The notes under the pieces were generated by a model. That model did no database searches. It had not been told where the DNA came from and was given only the letters and a program-made list of their open reading frames with translations. From assembly GCA_937907305.1 (NCBI GenBank), contig CALERQ010000169.1:1-21683 (forward strand): a stretch of 21,683 nt of DNA, read 5' to 3'. Of this stretch, positions 14,286-20,713 are shown one piece after another. The stretch comes from an uncultured Clostridia bacterium (GTDB lineage: Bacteria > Bacillota > Clostridia > Oscillospirales > Ruminococcaceae). The position numbers and the translations under genes are program-made. Positions within the stretch are counted from its first letter, which is position 1. Each line of letters starts with the position of its first letter.

Positions 14286-16511
14286 GTGGATCTTCCGGCC
14301 ATCCTCTCTCTGCTGCGGCAGCGGGTGGAGGGTTGGCGCCGGGCCGAAGAGATGGCACCTCCGGCTGCCAAAAAGCCGGTGCGGGCCATCCGCCGCAGTG
14401 AAAGATACATCTACTTCCTGTACCGGGATGGCACCGTGGAAGCCCGGCTTCTTACCCATACCGGCCACAGCGAGCATGGCGAAAACGCCGTTTCCCACTG
14501 GCAAAATGTCCGGGAGGTCATCCCCGGCCGCCACCAGACCCTGGCCCTCTGTGAGGATGGCACCGTGCTGGCCGCCGGCCGCGGCTATGGCCGGCCCTAT
14601 GCCGTTTCCGCCTGGAAAAATGTCACACAGCTTTATCAGTCCTCCGGCCTGGCGGCCGCCGTTACCGCCGCCGGGACCGTTTATGCCCAGTGGGCCGATA
14701 CCAACGAGCCGGTAGAGGGCACCGAACAGTGGCGTCATATCACCCAGCTGGCCCTGGGGGATGATTTCATCCTGGGGCTGACAGCCGAGGGCCGGGTGCT
14801 GGCCGCCGGCACCAATGAGGAGATCACCGCCGGGGTAAAGAACTGGGAAAACATCACCCAGATCGCCGCCGTTTCCGAGGCGGCCGCCGCCCTCACCGGG
14901 GCGGGAACCGTCCTTTCCTGCGGGCACCCCCGCTTCCTGCGGTACGAGGGGATGGGGGAGTGGTGCCATATCCGCCAGCTCATCGCCTTCCAGAACGGCG
15001 GCTCGGTGTTCGTCGGGCTGGATGACGAGGGACAGGCGCGCTTCAGCGGCAAATGGAGCCGTGGGGCCCTCTGTCGCACCGATAGCATCGACCCCGAAAA
15101 ATGGTCGGGACTCCGCCGCGTCTGGCAGGAGGGCTACTACCTGCTGGGCGAAAAGCGGGATGGCTCGGTCATCTGGGAAAGCACCCCCACCGAGCGGGCG
15201 GGGCTGCCCCCGGCCGATGACCACATCACCGACTGGACCAAGGTGACCGATTGGGTCATCGAAGGGGAATACCTCATGGCCATCTTCCGGGATGGCTCCA
15301 TTGGCTGGGAGGGCGCCCGCCGCCGCCCGGAAAAACGCCGCATCACCGAGGGCTGGCGGAACATCCGCCAGTGCCTTTTGTGGAGCATTGCCGGGGGCCG
15401 CAGCAACGCCATGGCCGTGGATGCCGCGGGACGGCTCTTTTCCGACCAAAGCGGCCCGGAGGGCGAATTTTTCCGGCAGTTTACCGGGGTGCGCCGCATG
15501 GCGGTGTTCCAGCCCTTTCTGCTGGTGCTGCACGGGGAAACACTCTCCTTTGTGCTGTTTGGCCAAAACGGGTTTGAACGGCACGACTTGCCTCAGGTGG
15601 AGCATCTGCTGACCGCCGAGGAGGGCAAAACCGTGGTGGTCACCTTCACCGATGGCCGGGTGCGCTCCTTTGGCCAGACCCTGTACGACAGCACGGTGGA
15701 CCCCGCGGCGAAGGCCGTCCGCTTCTACGGCGACCGCAGCGATTACCTCGAAAACGATACCGACCCGTTCCGTCACTTTGAAGGGGTCATCGGGCTGCAT
15801 GGGGCTGGTACGCCCTTTGTCCTCTCGGCCCACAATTCCAAGGCCAGCGAGAACTTTTACTCGGTGCAGCAGCTCATGTATTTTGCCGGCATCCGTTATG
15901 CCGCCGCGGTGGAGCCGCTGGGCGACCTGCTGCTGGCCGACGGCACCTGCCGCAGCCGCCGGGGCGATTTCTTTGCCAAGTGGGTGGGTATCATGCAGCT
16001 TTCCAGCTGTCCCACCCATACCGTTGGGGTCACCACCTTCCACACGGCGGTGGTCTACGGCGATGGGGAATACGGCAGCTGCAGCGTGGATGCCTATATG
16101 GGGATCGTCCAGGCCTTTGCCCTGCCCCATGCCACCGTCCTGCGTCAGGCCGATGGCACCCTGATCTCCCTGTGTGAAAAGCTGAGCGAGACCCCCTACG
16201 AGCCGCTGCCGGTCACATCGGGTGTGACCATGATGGCCAAAACCGGCAGCCATTTTGCCCTGCTGTGCCAGGATGGCAGCCTGTGGTGCTGTGAAGCCCA
16301 GGCCTTCGCCGATAAGATTCGCTGGCGGGGCAGCAGTGAGTACTATACCCGCCCCTGGGGCCCCTGGCAAAAGCTCTTTACCGATGCCGCCCGCATGACC
16401 GTCACCGGCGAGGAGATCCGCGTCTGGCGGCACGATACCCGCTACAGCTACATGGAGCCTACCCTGGAGCAGAATACACTCTCCGGACAGGAACCGACGA
16501 TTATACAGTAA
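14286..16511 (+). CDS. RCC1-like beta-propeller protein, C-terminal part
   Basis: A 741-aa frame from the first usable alternative start (GTG at 14286), though it has no ribosome binding site; the frame is actually open from 14172. Blades repeat about every 50 residues with the pattern W-x-N/H-I/V-x-Q-I/L, then A-L-x2-D/A-G-T/R-V-L-A-A-G (for instance WQNVREV/CEDGTVLAAG, WRHITQL/TAEGRVLAAG, WENITQI/TGAGTVLSCG). This is the RCC1/ATS1-like propeller of bacteria. At least ten such units can be counted loosely along the frame. No signal peptide or membrane segment is seen. Most likely this is the rest of the gene that begins at 13239, separated by a single TAG; see finding. The next gene follows after a 169-bp gap of hairpins. 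Confidence 0.65.
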   Translation: MDLPAILSLLRQRVEGWRRAEEMAPPAAKKPVRAIRRSERYIYFLYRDGTVEARLLTHTGHSEHGENAVSHWQNVREVIPGRHQTLALCEDGTVLAAGRGYGRPYAVSAWKNVTQLYQSSGLAAAVTAAGTVYAQWADTNEPVEGTEQWRHITQLALGDDFILGLTAEGRVLAAGTNEEITAGVKNWENITQIAAVSEAAAALTGAGTVLSCGHPRFLRYEGMGEWCHIRQLIAFQNGGSVFVGLDDEGQARFSGKWSRGALCRTDSIDPEKWSGLRRVWQEGYYLLGEKRDGSVIWESTPTERAGLPPADDHITDWTKVTDWVIEGEYLMAIFRDGSIGWEGARRRPEKRRITEGWRNIRQCLLWSIAGGRSNAMAVDAAGRLFSDQSGPEGEFFRQFTGVRRMAVFQPFLLVLHGETLSFVLFGQNGFERHDLPQVEHLLTAEEGKTVVVTFTDGRVRSFGQTLYDSTVDPAAKAVRFYGDRSDYLENDTDPFRHFEGVIGLHGAGTPFVLSAHNSKASENFYSVQQLMYFAGIRYAAAVEPLGDLLLADGTCRSRRGDFFAKWVGIMQLSSCPTHTVGVTTFHTAVVYGDGEYGSCSVDAYMGIVQAFALPHATVLRQADGTLISLCEKLSETPYEPLPVTSGVTMMAKTGSHFALLCQDGSLWCCEAQAFADKIRWRGSSEYYTRPWGPWQKLFTDAARMTVTGEEIRVWRHDTRYSYMEPTLEQNTLSGQEPTIIQ

Positions 16512-16533
16512 GTATAAATTCTGCAGGGGGCCA

Positions 16534-16629
16534 GTCGGGGCGCAGCCCGACGCCCCCACAGGGGCGTCACCCGCCTTCGGCGGGTCGGCCGCTCCGCGGC
16601 CGGGGCTGCGCTCCGCGGCCGGGGCTGCG
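16534..16629. repeat. Hairpin cluster and 19-bp tandem repeat
   Basis: Three adjacent perfect hairpins: GTCGGG/CCCGAC (16534-16551), GACGCCCC/GGGGCGTC (16549-16568, sharing three bases with the first) and ACCCGCC-TTC-GGCGGGT (16569-16585, with a C(UUCG)G tetraloop). A 19-bp unit beginning CTCCGCGGCC follows twice in tandem (16592-16610 and 16611-16629). No T run follows, so it is not an obvious terminator; it may stabilise or attenuate the transcript. Confidence 0.7.
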
Positions 16630-16680
16630 CCCCGCGCCCCACCCGCCCCTTACAGAAATCCCAAACAAAGGAGAACCCCT

Positions 16681-17184
16681 ATGGCCCTCAAAGACCTGCT
16701 GCAAAGCCAGAAAACCATCCGGGAGCTGAAGACCGAAACCGCCGCCCTGCGGCTGGAAAAGGCCGAAGCCGCCCGCCAAAAGGAACAGCTGGAGGCCCGT
16801 GCCGCCGCCGTAAGCCGGGAAGCCGGCCGGGAAGCCGCCGGCCGCCAGCGGGAACAGACCGAAGCGGTGGAAGCCGCCCAAAGAGCCCTCTTTGAGGCGA
16901 TGCGGCCGCTGCTGCTGGCCCTGCCCACCGCCCGGCGGGCCATTGCCCAGAACCCTGCGCTGCTGGCCCGGGATATGATCGGAATGTTCACCCCGGTGGA
17001 TGATTTTGTGCGGGCGCTGGGCCTTACCGTCATCGGCACGGTGGGGGAGGAGACCCCCTACGACCCGTCCCGGCACGATTGTCCCGCCCTGCTGGAGCCG
17101 GGCGCTCCGGTCATCGTGGCGGCGGTGGGCTATGCCAGGGGGGAGCAGATCTGGGTAAAAGCAAGAGTAAAGGAAGTGATCTGA
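16681..17184 (+). CDS. GrpE-like nucleotide exchange factor
   Basis: A 167-aa protein. Residues 1-75 are a charged coiled coil (Glu/Arg/Gln/Ala-rich), as in the long paired helices of GrpE. The middle (LLLALPTARRAI...FTPVDDFVRALG) corresponds to the four-helix region, and the end, with VGEETPYDPSRHDC and GYARGEQIWVKARVKEV, matches the GrpE beta-wing (classical pattern G-x2-F-D-P-x2-H-E-A ... G-Y-x-x-x-x-R-V-L-R-P-A-x-V-x-V). GrpE releases ADP from Hsp70. It is directly followed by an Hsp70-like gene with a TGATG overlap, so it is probably its dedicated exchange factor, separate from the housekeeping grpE expected elsewhere. The ATG has AAAGGAG 8 nt upstream. Confidence 0.8.
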   Translation: MALKDLLQSQKTIRELKTETAALRLEKAEAARQKEQLEARAAAVSREAGREAAGRQREQTEAVEAAQRALFEAMRPLLLALPTARRAIAQNPALLARDMIGMFTPVDDFVRALGLTVIGTVGEETPYDPSRHDCPALLEPGAPVIVAAVGYARGEQIWVKARVKEVI

Positions 17185-18743
17185 TGGAACGCTATGCCGT
17201 CGATTTTGGCACCAGCAATACCGTGGTGGCCCGCTGGAACTTTGCCAAAGAGGAGCCGCAGACCATGAGCTTCCCGGCCATCACCGCGCCGGGGAGCGGC
17301 GCCATGCCGCCGGTCACCCCCTCCGTTCTCTACTACCGGGGGGAGGAAAGCTTCCTGATGGGCTACGAGGTCACCTCCCGCGGGCTGGATGATATCCGCA
17401 GCAGCCGCTATTTTTGGGGCTTCAAGCGGGGGCTGCTGCACCTCACCTCCCTCTACGAGGACCGCGGCCGGGAGTTTTCCGCCGACCACATCGCCCGGCT
17501 GTACCTTACCCGGCTGCTGGGCAACCTGGAGCTGAACGCCGATACCGTGGTCACCTTTACCGCGCCGGTCAATGCCTTTGATACCTACCGGGAGTGGATC
17601 TCCGCCTTTTTTGCGGAAAATTACCCCAATGTCCCTTACCGCCTGGTGGATGAATCGGTGGCGGCCGCCATTTCCTACGGCTCCACCCGGGCCGGTTCGG
17701 TGGTGTGCGTGGTGGATTTTGGCGGCGGCACCCTGGATGTTTCGGTGGTCCGCATGCCGGAATCCTTTGCCGGGGCGGCGGCCGGAGAAGCGGCCAAGGG
17801 CCGGGTGCTGGGCAAAGCCGGCGCTTTCCTCGGCGGCGATGATATCGACCGGTGGCTGCTGGAGGACCTGCTGCGGCGGGCCGGCCGCACCGCCGAAGAG
17901 TGCGAGGAGATCCTGCCGCAGCTTACCACCCTGGCTCGGCAGATCAAGGAGGAGCTTTCCGTCCAAAGTGAGAGCAGCCGCAGCTTTTTCGATGCCGAGC
18001 ATTTCAAAACCTACGAGTTCCACTACACCCAGAATGATCTGCTGGATCTTCTGGAGGAGCACGACTTTTTTGTCACCCTCAATGATGTCCTCAATAACGC
18101 CGTCAATATGGCGGAAGCCGGCGGCATTTCCCGCGGCCAGATCGAGCGGGTGCTGTTGGTGGGGGGCACCACCCTCATCCCGGCGGTGCAGCGGGGCATC
18201 CGGGGCATTTTCGGCCGGGAAAAGGTGCAGTGCCACAAGCCGTTTGAGGCGGTGGCCCATGGGGCGCTGGCCTTCTCGCTGGGGCTCAATATCGTCGATT
18301 TCATCCAGCATTCCTACGCCATCCGGTACCTGGATTCCCTCACCAAGGAGCCGCGGTACAAGATCATCTTCAAGGCCGGCAGCGAATACCCCAGTCCCAA
18401 GCCGGTGACCCTCACCCTGTCCTCCTCCTTCCGCAATCAAAAGGCGATCGAGCTGATGATGGCGGAGATCGAGCACAAGCGGATGGGCCGGGTCTCCTTC
18501 GATGCCGATGGACGGTTTTCCTCGGTGGATGACAGCAGCGATACCGTGCGGCTGCTCAATTACAGCAAAAATTCCGCCAATGCCGCCGTCATTGCCAAGC
18601 TGGAGCCGCCCGGCACCCCGCTGGATAAGCGGCTGAATGTGGCCTTCTCCATCAATGCCCGCAAGGAGCTGACCGCCACCGTGCACGATAACCTCACCGG
18701 CCAGGATATCTATGTGGATATGCCGCTGGTGGCGCTGCGGTAA
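17184..18743 (+). CDS. Hsp70-like chaperone lacking the helical lid
   Basis: A 519-aa Hsp70 relative (DnaK is 610-640 aa). The ATPase domain has phosphate 1 DFGTSNT (residues 7-13), EDRGREFSADHIARLYL (IIA entry), VVTFTAPVNAFDTYR, LVDESVAAAISYG, phosphate 2 VVDFGGGTLDVSVV with Asp178, FLGGDDID, and the adenosine motif VLLVGGTTLIPAVQ with Gly327-Gly328. A short beta-sheet domain (about 390-519, ending LTGQDIYVDMPLVALR) follows, corresponding to the substrate-binding beta part. The alpha-helical lid and acidic tail are missing. The start overlaps the grpE-like stop (TGATG). No J-domain gene is in the window. It is the last gene of the operon and is probably specialised, not the housekeeping DnaK. 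Confidence 0.88.
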   Translation: MERYAVDFGTSNTVVARWNFAKEEPQTMSFPAITAPGSGAMPPVTPSVLYYRGEESFLMGYEVTSRGLDDIRSSRYFWGFKRGLLHLTSLYEDRGREFSADHIARLYLTRLLGNLELNADTVVTFTAPVNAFDTYREWISAFFAENYPNVPYRLVDESVAAAISYGSTRAGSVVCVVDFGGGTLDVSVVRMPESFAGAAAGEAAKGRVLGKAGAFLGGDDIDRWLLEDLLRRAGRTAEECEEILPQLTTLARQIKEELSVQSESSRSFFDAEHFKTYEFHYTQNDLLDLLEEHDFFVTLNDVLNNAVNMAEAGGISRGQIERVLLVGGTTLIPAVQRGIRGIFGREKVQCHKPFEAVAHGALAFSLGLNIVDFIQHSYAIRYLDSLTKEPRYKIIFKAGSEYPSPKPVTLTLSSSFRNQKAIELMMAEIEHKRMGRVSFDADGRFSSVDDSSDTVRLLNYSKNSANAAVIAKLEPPGTPLDKRLNVAFSINARKELTATVHDNLTGQDIYVDMPLVALR

Positions 18744-18791
18744 AGGGAAAAATTTGCCCCAAAATTTACCCCGAAACCGTCACTTTGCCCC

Positions 18792-18820
18792 TCACTTTTC
18801 CGCAGCGATTCTGCTATAAT
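18792..18820 (+). promoter_or_regulatory. Candidate promoter for the PAP2-like gene
   Basis: A perfect TATAAT (18815-18820) with an extended -10 TG (18812-18813) lies 42 bp before the ATG. The -35 (TCACTT, 18792-18797, 17-bp spacer) is weak. Confidence 0.55.
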
Positions 18821-18862
18821 AGCCCCATAAGCAACCCACTACCCCTCGGGAGGAGGAACCGC

Positions 18863-19456
18863 ATGAAAACCGCAAAAACAACCAAGGAAAAACTGGCCGG
18901 CCTGGTCCGGGTCATATCCATCCCGCCGGTGATGGTGACCGCCCTGCTGCTGATCCTGTATTTTTGGGGGCCGCAGCCCTTTTGCCCGGTCGGGGAGCTG
19001 ATCATCACCATTCTGCTGCTGGGCTTTGTACCGGTGCTGGCCTACCCGGCGCAGCCGCTGTTCCCCCGCACCCGCAGCCGCGGCCGGGAGGGTCAGCGGG
19101 AGCTGGCGTTTGTCTTTACCGGGGTGGGGTATACCATTGCCTTTTTGTGGGCGCTGCTGGTGGGGGCCTCGCCGGAGATCCGTACCATCTGTGCCGGGTA
19201 TTTTTCCTCGGCACTGTTCCTTACCCTGTGCAACCTGGTGCTTCACAGGCGCGCCAGCGGGCACGCGTGCAGCGCGGCCGGGCCGCTTTTGTTCCTCATC
19301 TACAACTTTGGCTGGTGGATGCTGCTGCCCAGTATTTTGGTCGGCTGGCTGGTGGCGTGGGCTTCGGTAACGCTGCGGCGCCACACCCCCACCGACCTGC
19401 TGTGGGGCGCTTTGTGCAGCGCGGCGGGCTTTGCCATAGCGGTGCTGTGGTTCTGA
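18863..19456 (+). CDS. PAP2-like integral membrane protein
   Basis: A 197-aa protein with about five or six hydrophobic segments (for example VMVTALLLILYFWG, LIITILLLGFVPVLA, VGYTIAFLWALLVGA, GPLLFLIYNFGWWMLLP). Ser132-Gly133-His134 in RRASGHACSA and His174-x3-Asp178 in LRRHTPTDLLWGAL resemble motifs 2 and 3 of PAP2-type phosphatases, which act on lipid phosphates at the membrane. The first motif (K-x6-RP) is not evident, so activity is uncertain; an inactive relative is possible. The ATG at 18863 has GGAGGAGG 7 nt upstream; an upstream TTG in frame lacks support. It has its own promoter and appears single. Confidence 0.6.
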   Translation: MKTAKTTKEKLAGLVRVISIPPVMVTALLLILYFWGPQPFCPVGELIITILLLGFVPVLAYPAQPLFPRTRSRGREGQRELAFVFTGVGYTIAFLWALLVGASPEIRTICAGYFSSALFLTLCNLVLHRRASGHACSAAGPLLFLIYNFGWWMLLPSILVGWLVAWASVTLRRHTPTDLLWGALCSAAGFAIAVLWF

Positions 19457-19533
19457 TGGCTTTTATGAGTCCCCCCACTAATACGGCAAAATCGCCCCTT
19501 TTTTGCATGTGAAAGGTTAATATTTCACTTTTT

Positions 19534-19551
19534 TTAATGGAAAGTTTACAA
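19534..19551 (+). repeat. Shared motif TTAAyGGAAAGTTTACA, copy 2
   Basis: TTAATGGAAAGTTTACAA lies just before the terminator downstream of the PAP2-like gene. The same 17-mer with one change (C for T) is at 5181-5197 upstream of birA. The meaning is unknown. Confidence 0.6.
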
Positions 19552-19554
19552 TTG

Positions 19555-19576
19555 AGCCCCCAAAGGGGGCTTTTTT
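19555..19576 (+). terminator. Rho-independent terminator
   Basis: AGCCCCC (19555-19561), AAA loop, GGGGGCT (19565-19571) and TTTTT. It is 98 bp after the PAP2-like stop and probably ends that transcript. Confidence 0.85.
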
Positions 19577-19685
19577 GGTGGGGAGAAGACGGTAGTTTTG
19601 TGGCGCTTTGCGGCGGTGCGGAACCATTTGCAAAGGCATAAATTGCACGGCTACCGCCGGGGTGGTACTTTTGGATCGCCTCGTC

Positions 19686-19758
19686 GGGCGCAACCTCCGC
19701 TTAAGTCGGACTGACCCTACGCTCTGCTCTGGGCAGCCCTCCTCGCTACGGTGCGCCC
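19686..19758. repeat. Intergenic palindromic element, family B copy 2
   Basis: A 73-bp segment bounded by GGGCGCA and TGCGCCC (7-bp inverted ends). It aligns with 6726-6797. Confidence 0.5.
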
Positions 19759-19858
19759 TCCTCTCCCCACAAGGTCTTACAACCTTGCGGGGACCCCAAT
19801 TTTACGGGATGTACCGACGCGTTACGGGTCTTTAGGGCGGAGTCTTAAATGACTTTTG

Positions 19859-19884
19859 CCTACTTTTCTTCATAGAAAAGTAGG
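19859..19884. repeat. Perfect 11-bp inverted repeat
   Basis: CCTACTTTTCT, loop TCAT, AGAAAAGTAGG. An isolated hairpin, not followed by a T run. Confidence 0.75.
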
Positions 19885-19973
19885 GCCCCGGCGGCGAGCC
19901 GTACAGGCCGTCACCCTGCGGTGACTCCGCGACGCCGATAGGCGAGAGGAAGTTTGGTCATAATTTGCACCAT

Positions 19974-20032
19974 CAACCCCTCAGTTAGCCATGCGGCTGA
20001 CAGCTCCCCTTACACAGGGGAGCTTTGGGTTG
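19974..20032. repeat. Palindromic element, family C copy 1
   Basis: A 59-bp unit with ends CAACCC/GGGTTG and an inner stem AGCTCCCC/GGGGAGCT around TTACACA. It is similar in layout and sequence to 20079-20138. Confidence 0.65.
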
Positions 20033-20078
20033 GTGTGATGCCGAAGGCGAGATAAAACTAAGCCATGGTTTGTGCCTA

Positions 20079-20138
20079 CAATCCCTCCGTCACGGCTGCG
20101 CCGTGCCACCTCCCTTTACACAAGGGAGGCTAGGGTTG
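20079..20138. repeat. Palindromic element, family C copy 2
   Basis: A 60-bp unit with ends CAATCCCT/AGGGTTG and two inner stems, CACGGC/GCCGTG (20091-20105) and CCTCCCTT/AAGGGAGG (20109-20129). The sequence resembles a repeat I recall as common between genes in gut Clostridia (from memory). Confidence 0.65.
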
Positions 20139-20194
20139 GTGCGGCACCACCAGGCGATATGAAGCCGGGCCATAATAGGCATATGGCAAAAGAA

Positions 20195-20228
20195 AAAATC
20201 CCCCCGCCCGTAGAGGCGAGGGGATTTT
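20195..20228 (-). terminator. Terminator of the nifS-iscU operon
   Basis: Stem AAAATCCCC (20195-20203) and GGGGATTTT (20220-20228) with an inner CGCC/GGCG pair. In the minus-strand transcript it is followed by UUUUUUCU and lies 9 bp after the iscU stop. Confidence 0.88.
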
Positions 20229-20236
20229 CTTTATTT

Positions 20237-20701
20237 TCAGTGGTCGCAGGTGGCGCAGGAGGGGCAGGCGCCTTCCTCCTCTTCGCCCTCGTGGACATCC
20301 TTTTTGACATGGCCGACGATGGGCTCGGGATCGATGCCCTGGCGGGTGTAGTAATCGGAAAGCGCGGCCTTGACCGCCTGCTCCGCCAGTACGCTGCAGT
20401 GCAGCTTCGCGGGGGGCAGACCATCCAGCGCCTCCACTACGGCGCGGTTGGAAAGGGCAAGGGCCTCATTGATGGAATGGCCCTTGATCATCTCGGTGGC
20501 GATGGAGCTGGTGGCGATGGCGGCGCCGCAGCCGAAGGTTTTGAACTTGACATCGGTGATGGTATCGCCATCGATCTTCAGGTACATCTTCATGATATCG
20601 CCGCAGCGGGCATTGCCTACCTCGCCCACGCCGTCGGCATCGGGGATCTCCCCTACATTGCGGGGATTGGTGAAATGATCCAGAACTTTTTCGCTATACA
20701 T
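20237..20701 (-). CDS. iscU: Fe-S cluster assembly scaffold, IscU/NifU type
   Basis: A 154-aa scaffold on which iron-sulfur clusters are built from sulfur supplied by cysteine desulfurase. The three cluster cysteines are Cys33 (NARCGD, with Asp35), Cys58 (FGCGAA) and Cys102 (LHCSVLAEQA). The N-terminal YSEKVLDHFTNPRNVGEI is the standard start. Beyond the usual end (about residue 130) there is a Glu-rich stretch and an extra Cys146-x2-Cys149-x2-Cys152 tail. The ATG at 20701 has AAGGAG 7 nt upstream. It follows nifS by 12 bp in one operon. The symbol nifU is also used for this Firmicutes type. Confidence 0.95.
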   Translation of the reverse strand: MYSEKVLDHFTNPRNVGEIPDADGVGEVGNARCGDIMKMYLKIDGDTITDVKFKTFGCGAAIATSSIATEMIKGHSINEALALSNRAVVEALDGLPPAKLHCSVLAEQAVKAALSDYYTRQGIDPEPIVGHVKKDVHEGEEEEGACPSCATCDH

Positions 20702-20713
20702 AGGCAATCTCCT

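Larger units (their letters stand above)
19577..20194. other. Gene-free stretch with palindromic repeats
   Basis: No gene is supported here. It holds repeat family B copy 2, a hairpin CCCC-a-CAAGGT/ACCTTG-c-GGGG (19765-19792), a perfect 11-bp inverted repeat CCTACTTTTCT/AGAAAAGTAGG (19859-19884), a small hairpin GTCACC/GGTGAC (19910-19925), and two copies of repeat family C. It looks like a landing zone for small non-coding repeats. Confidence 0.7.

Noticed and set aside
13209..16559. A 1116-codon open frame on the minus strand opposite the propeller gene
   Set aside because: It is a mirror of the GC-rich codon pattern on the plus strand: low-complexity Gly/Ala/His/Pro composition, no family motif, no ribosome binding site, while the plus strand shows clear repeats.
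16549..16585. Hairpins considered as a terminator between the propeller and grpE-like genes
   Set aside because: No T run follows either hairpin on the plus strand.
19608..19835. A 75-codon frame in the gene-free stretch
   Set aside because: It has no ribosome binding site or motif and runs across palindromic repeats.
19577..20194. tRNA, riboswitch or CRISPR array in the gene-free region
   Set aside because: No cloverleaf with a T-loop GTTCRA pattern, no known riboswitch core, and the repeats are not evenly spaced direct repeats with unique spacers.
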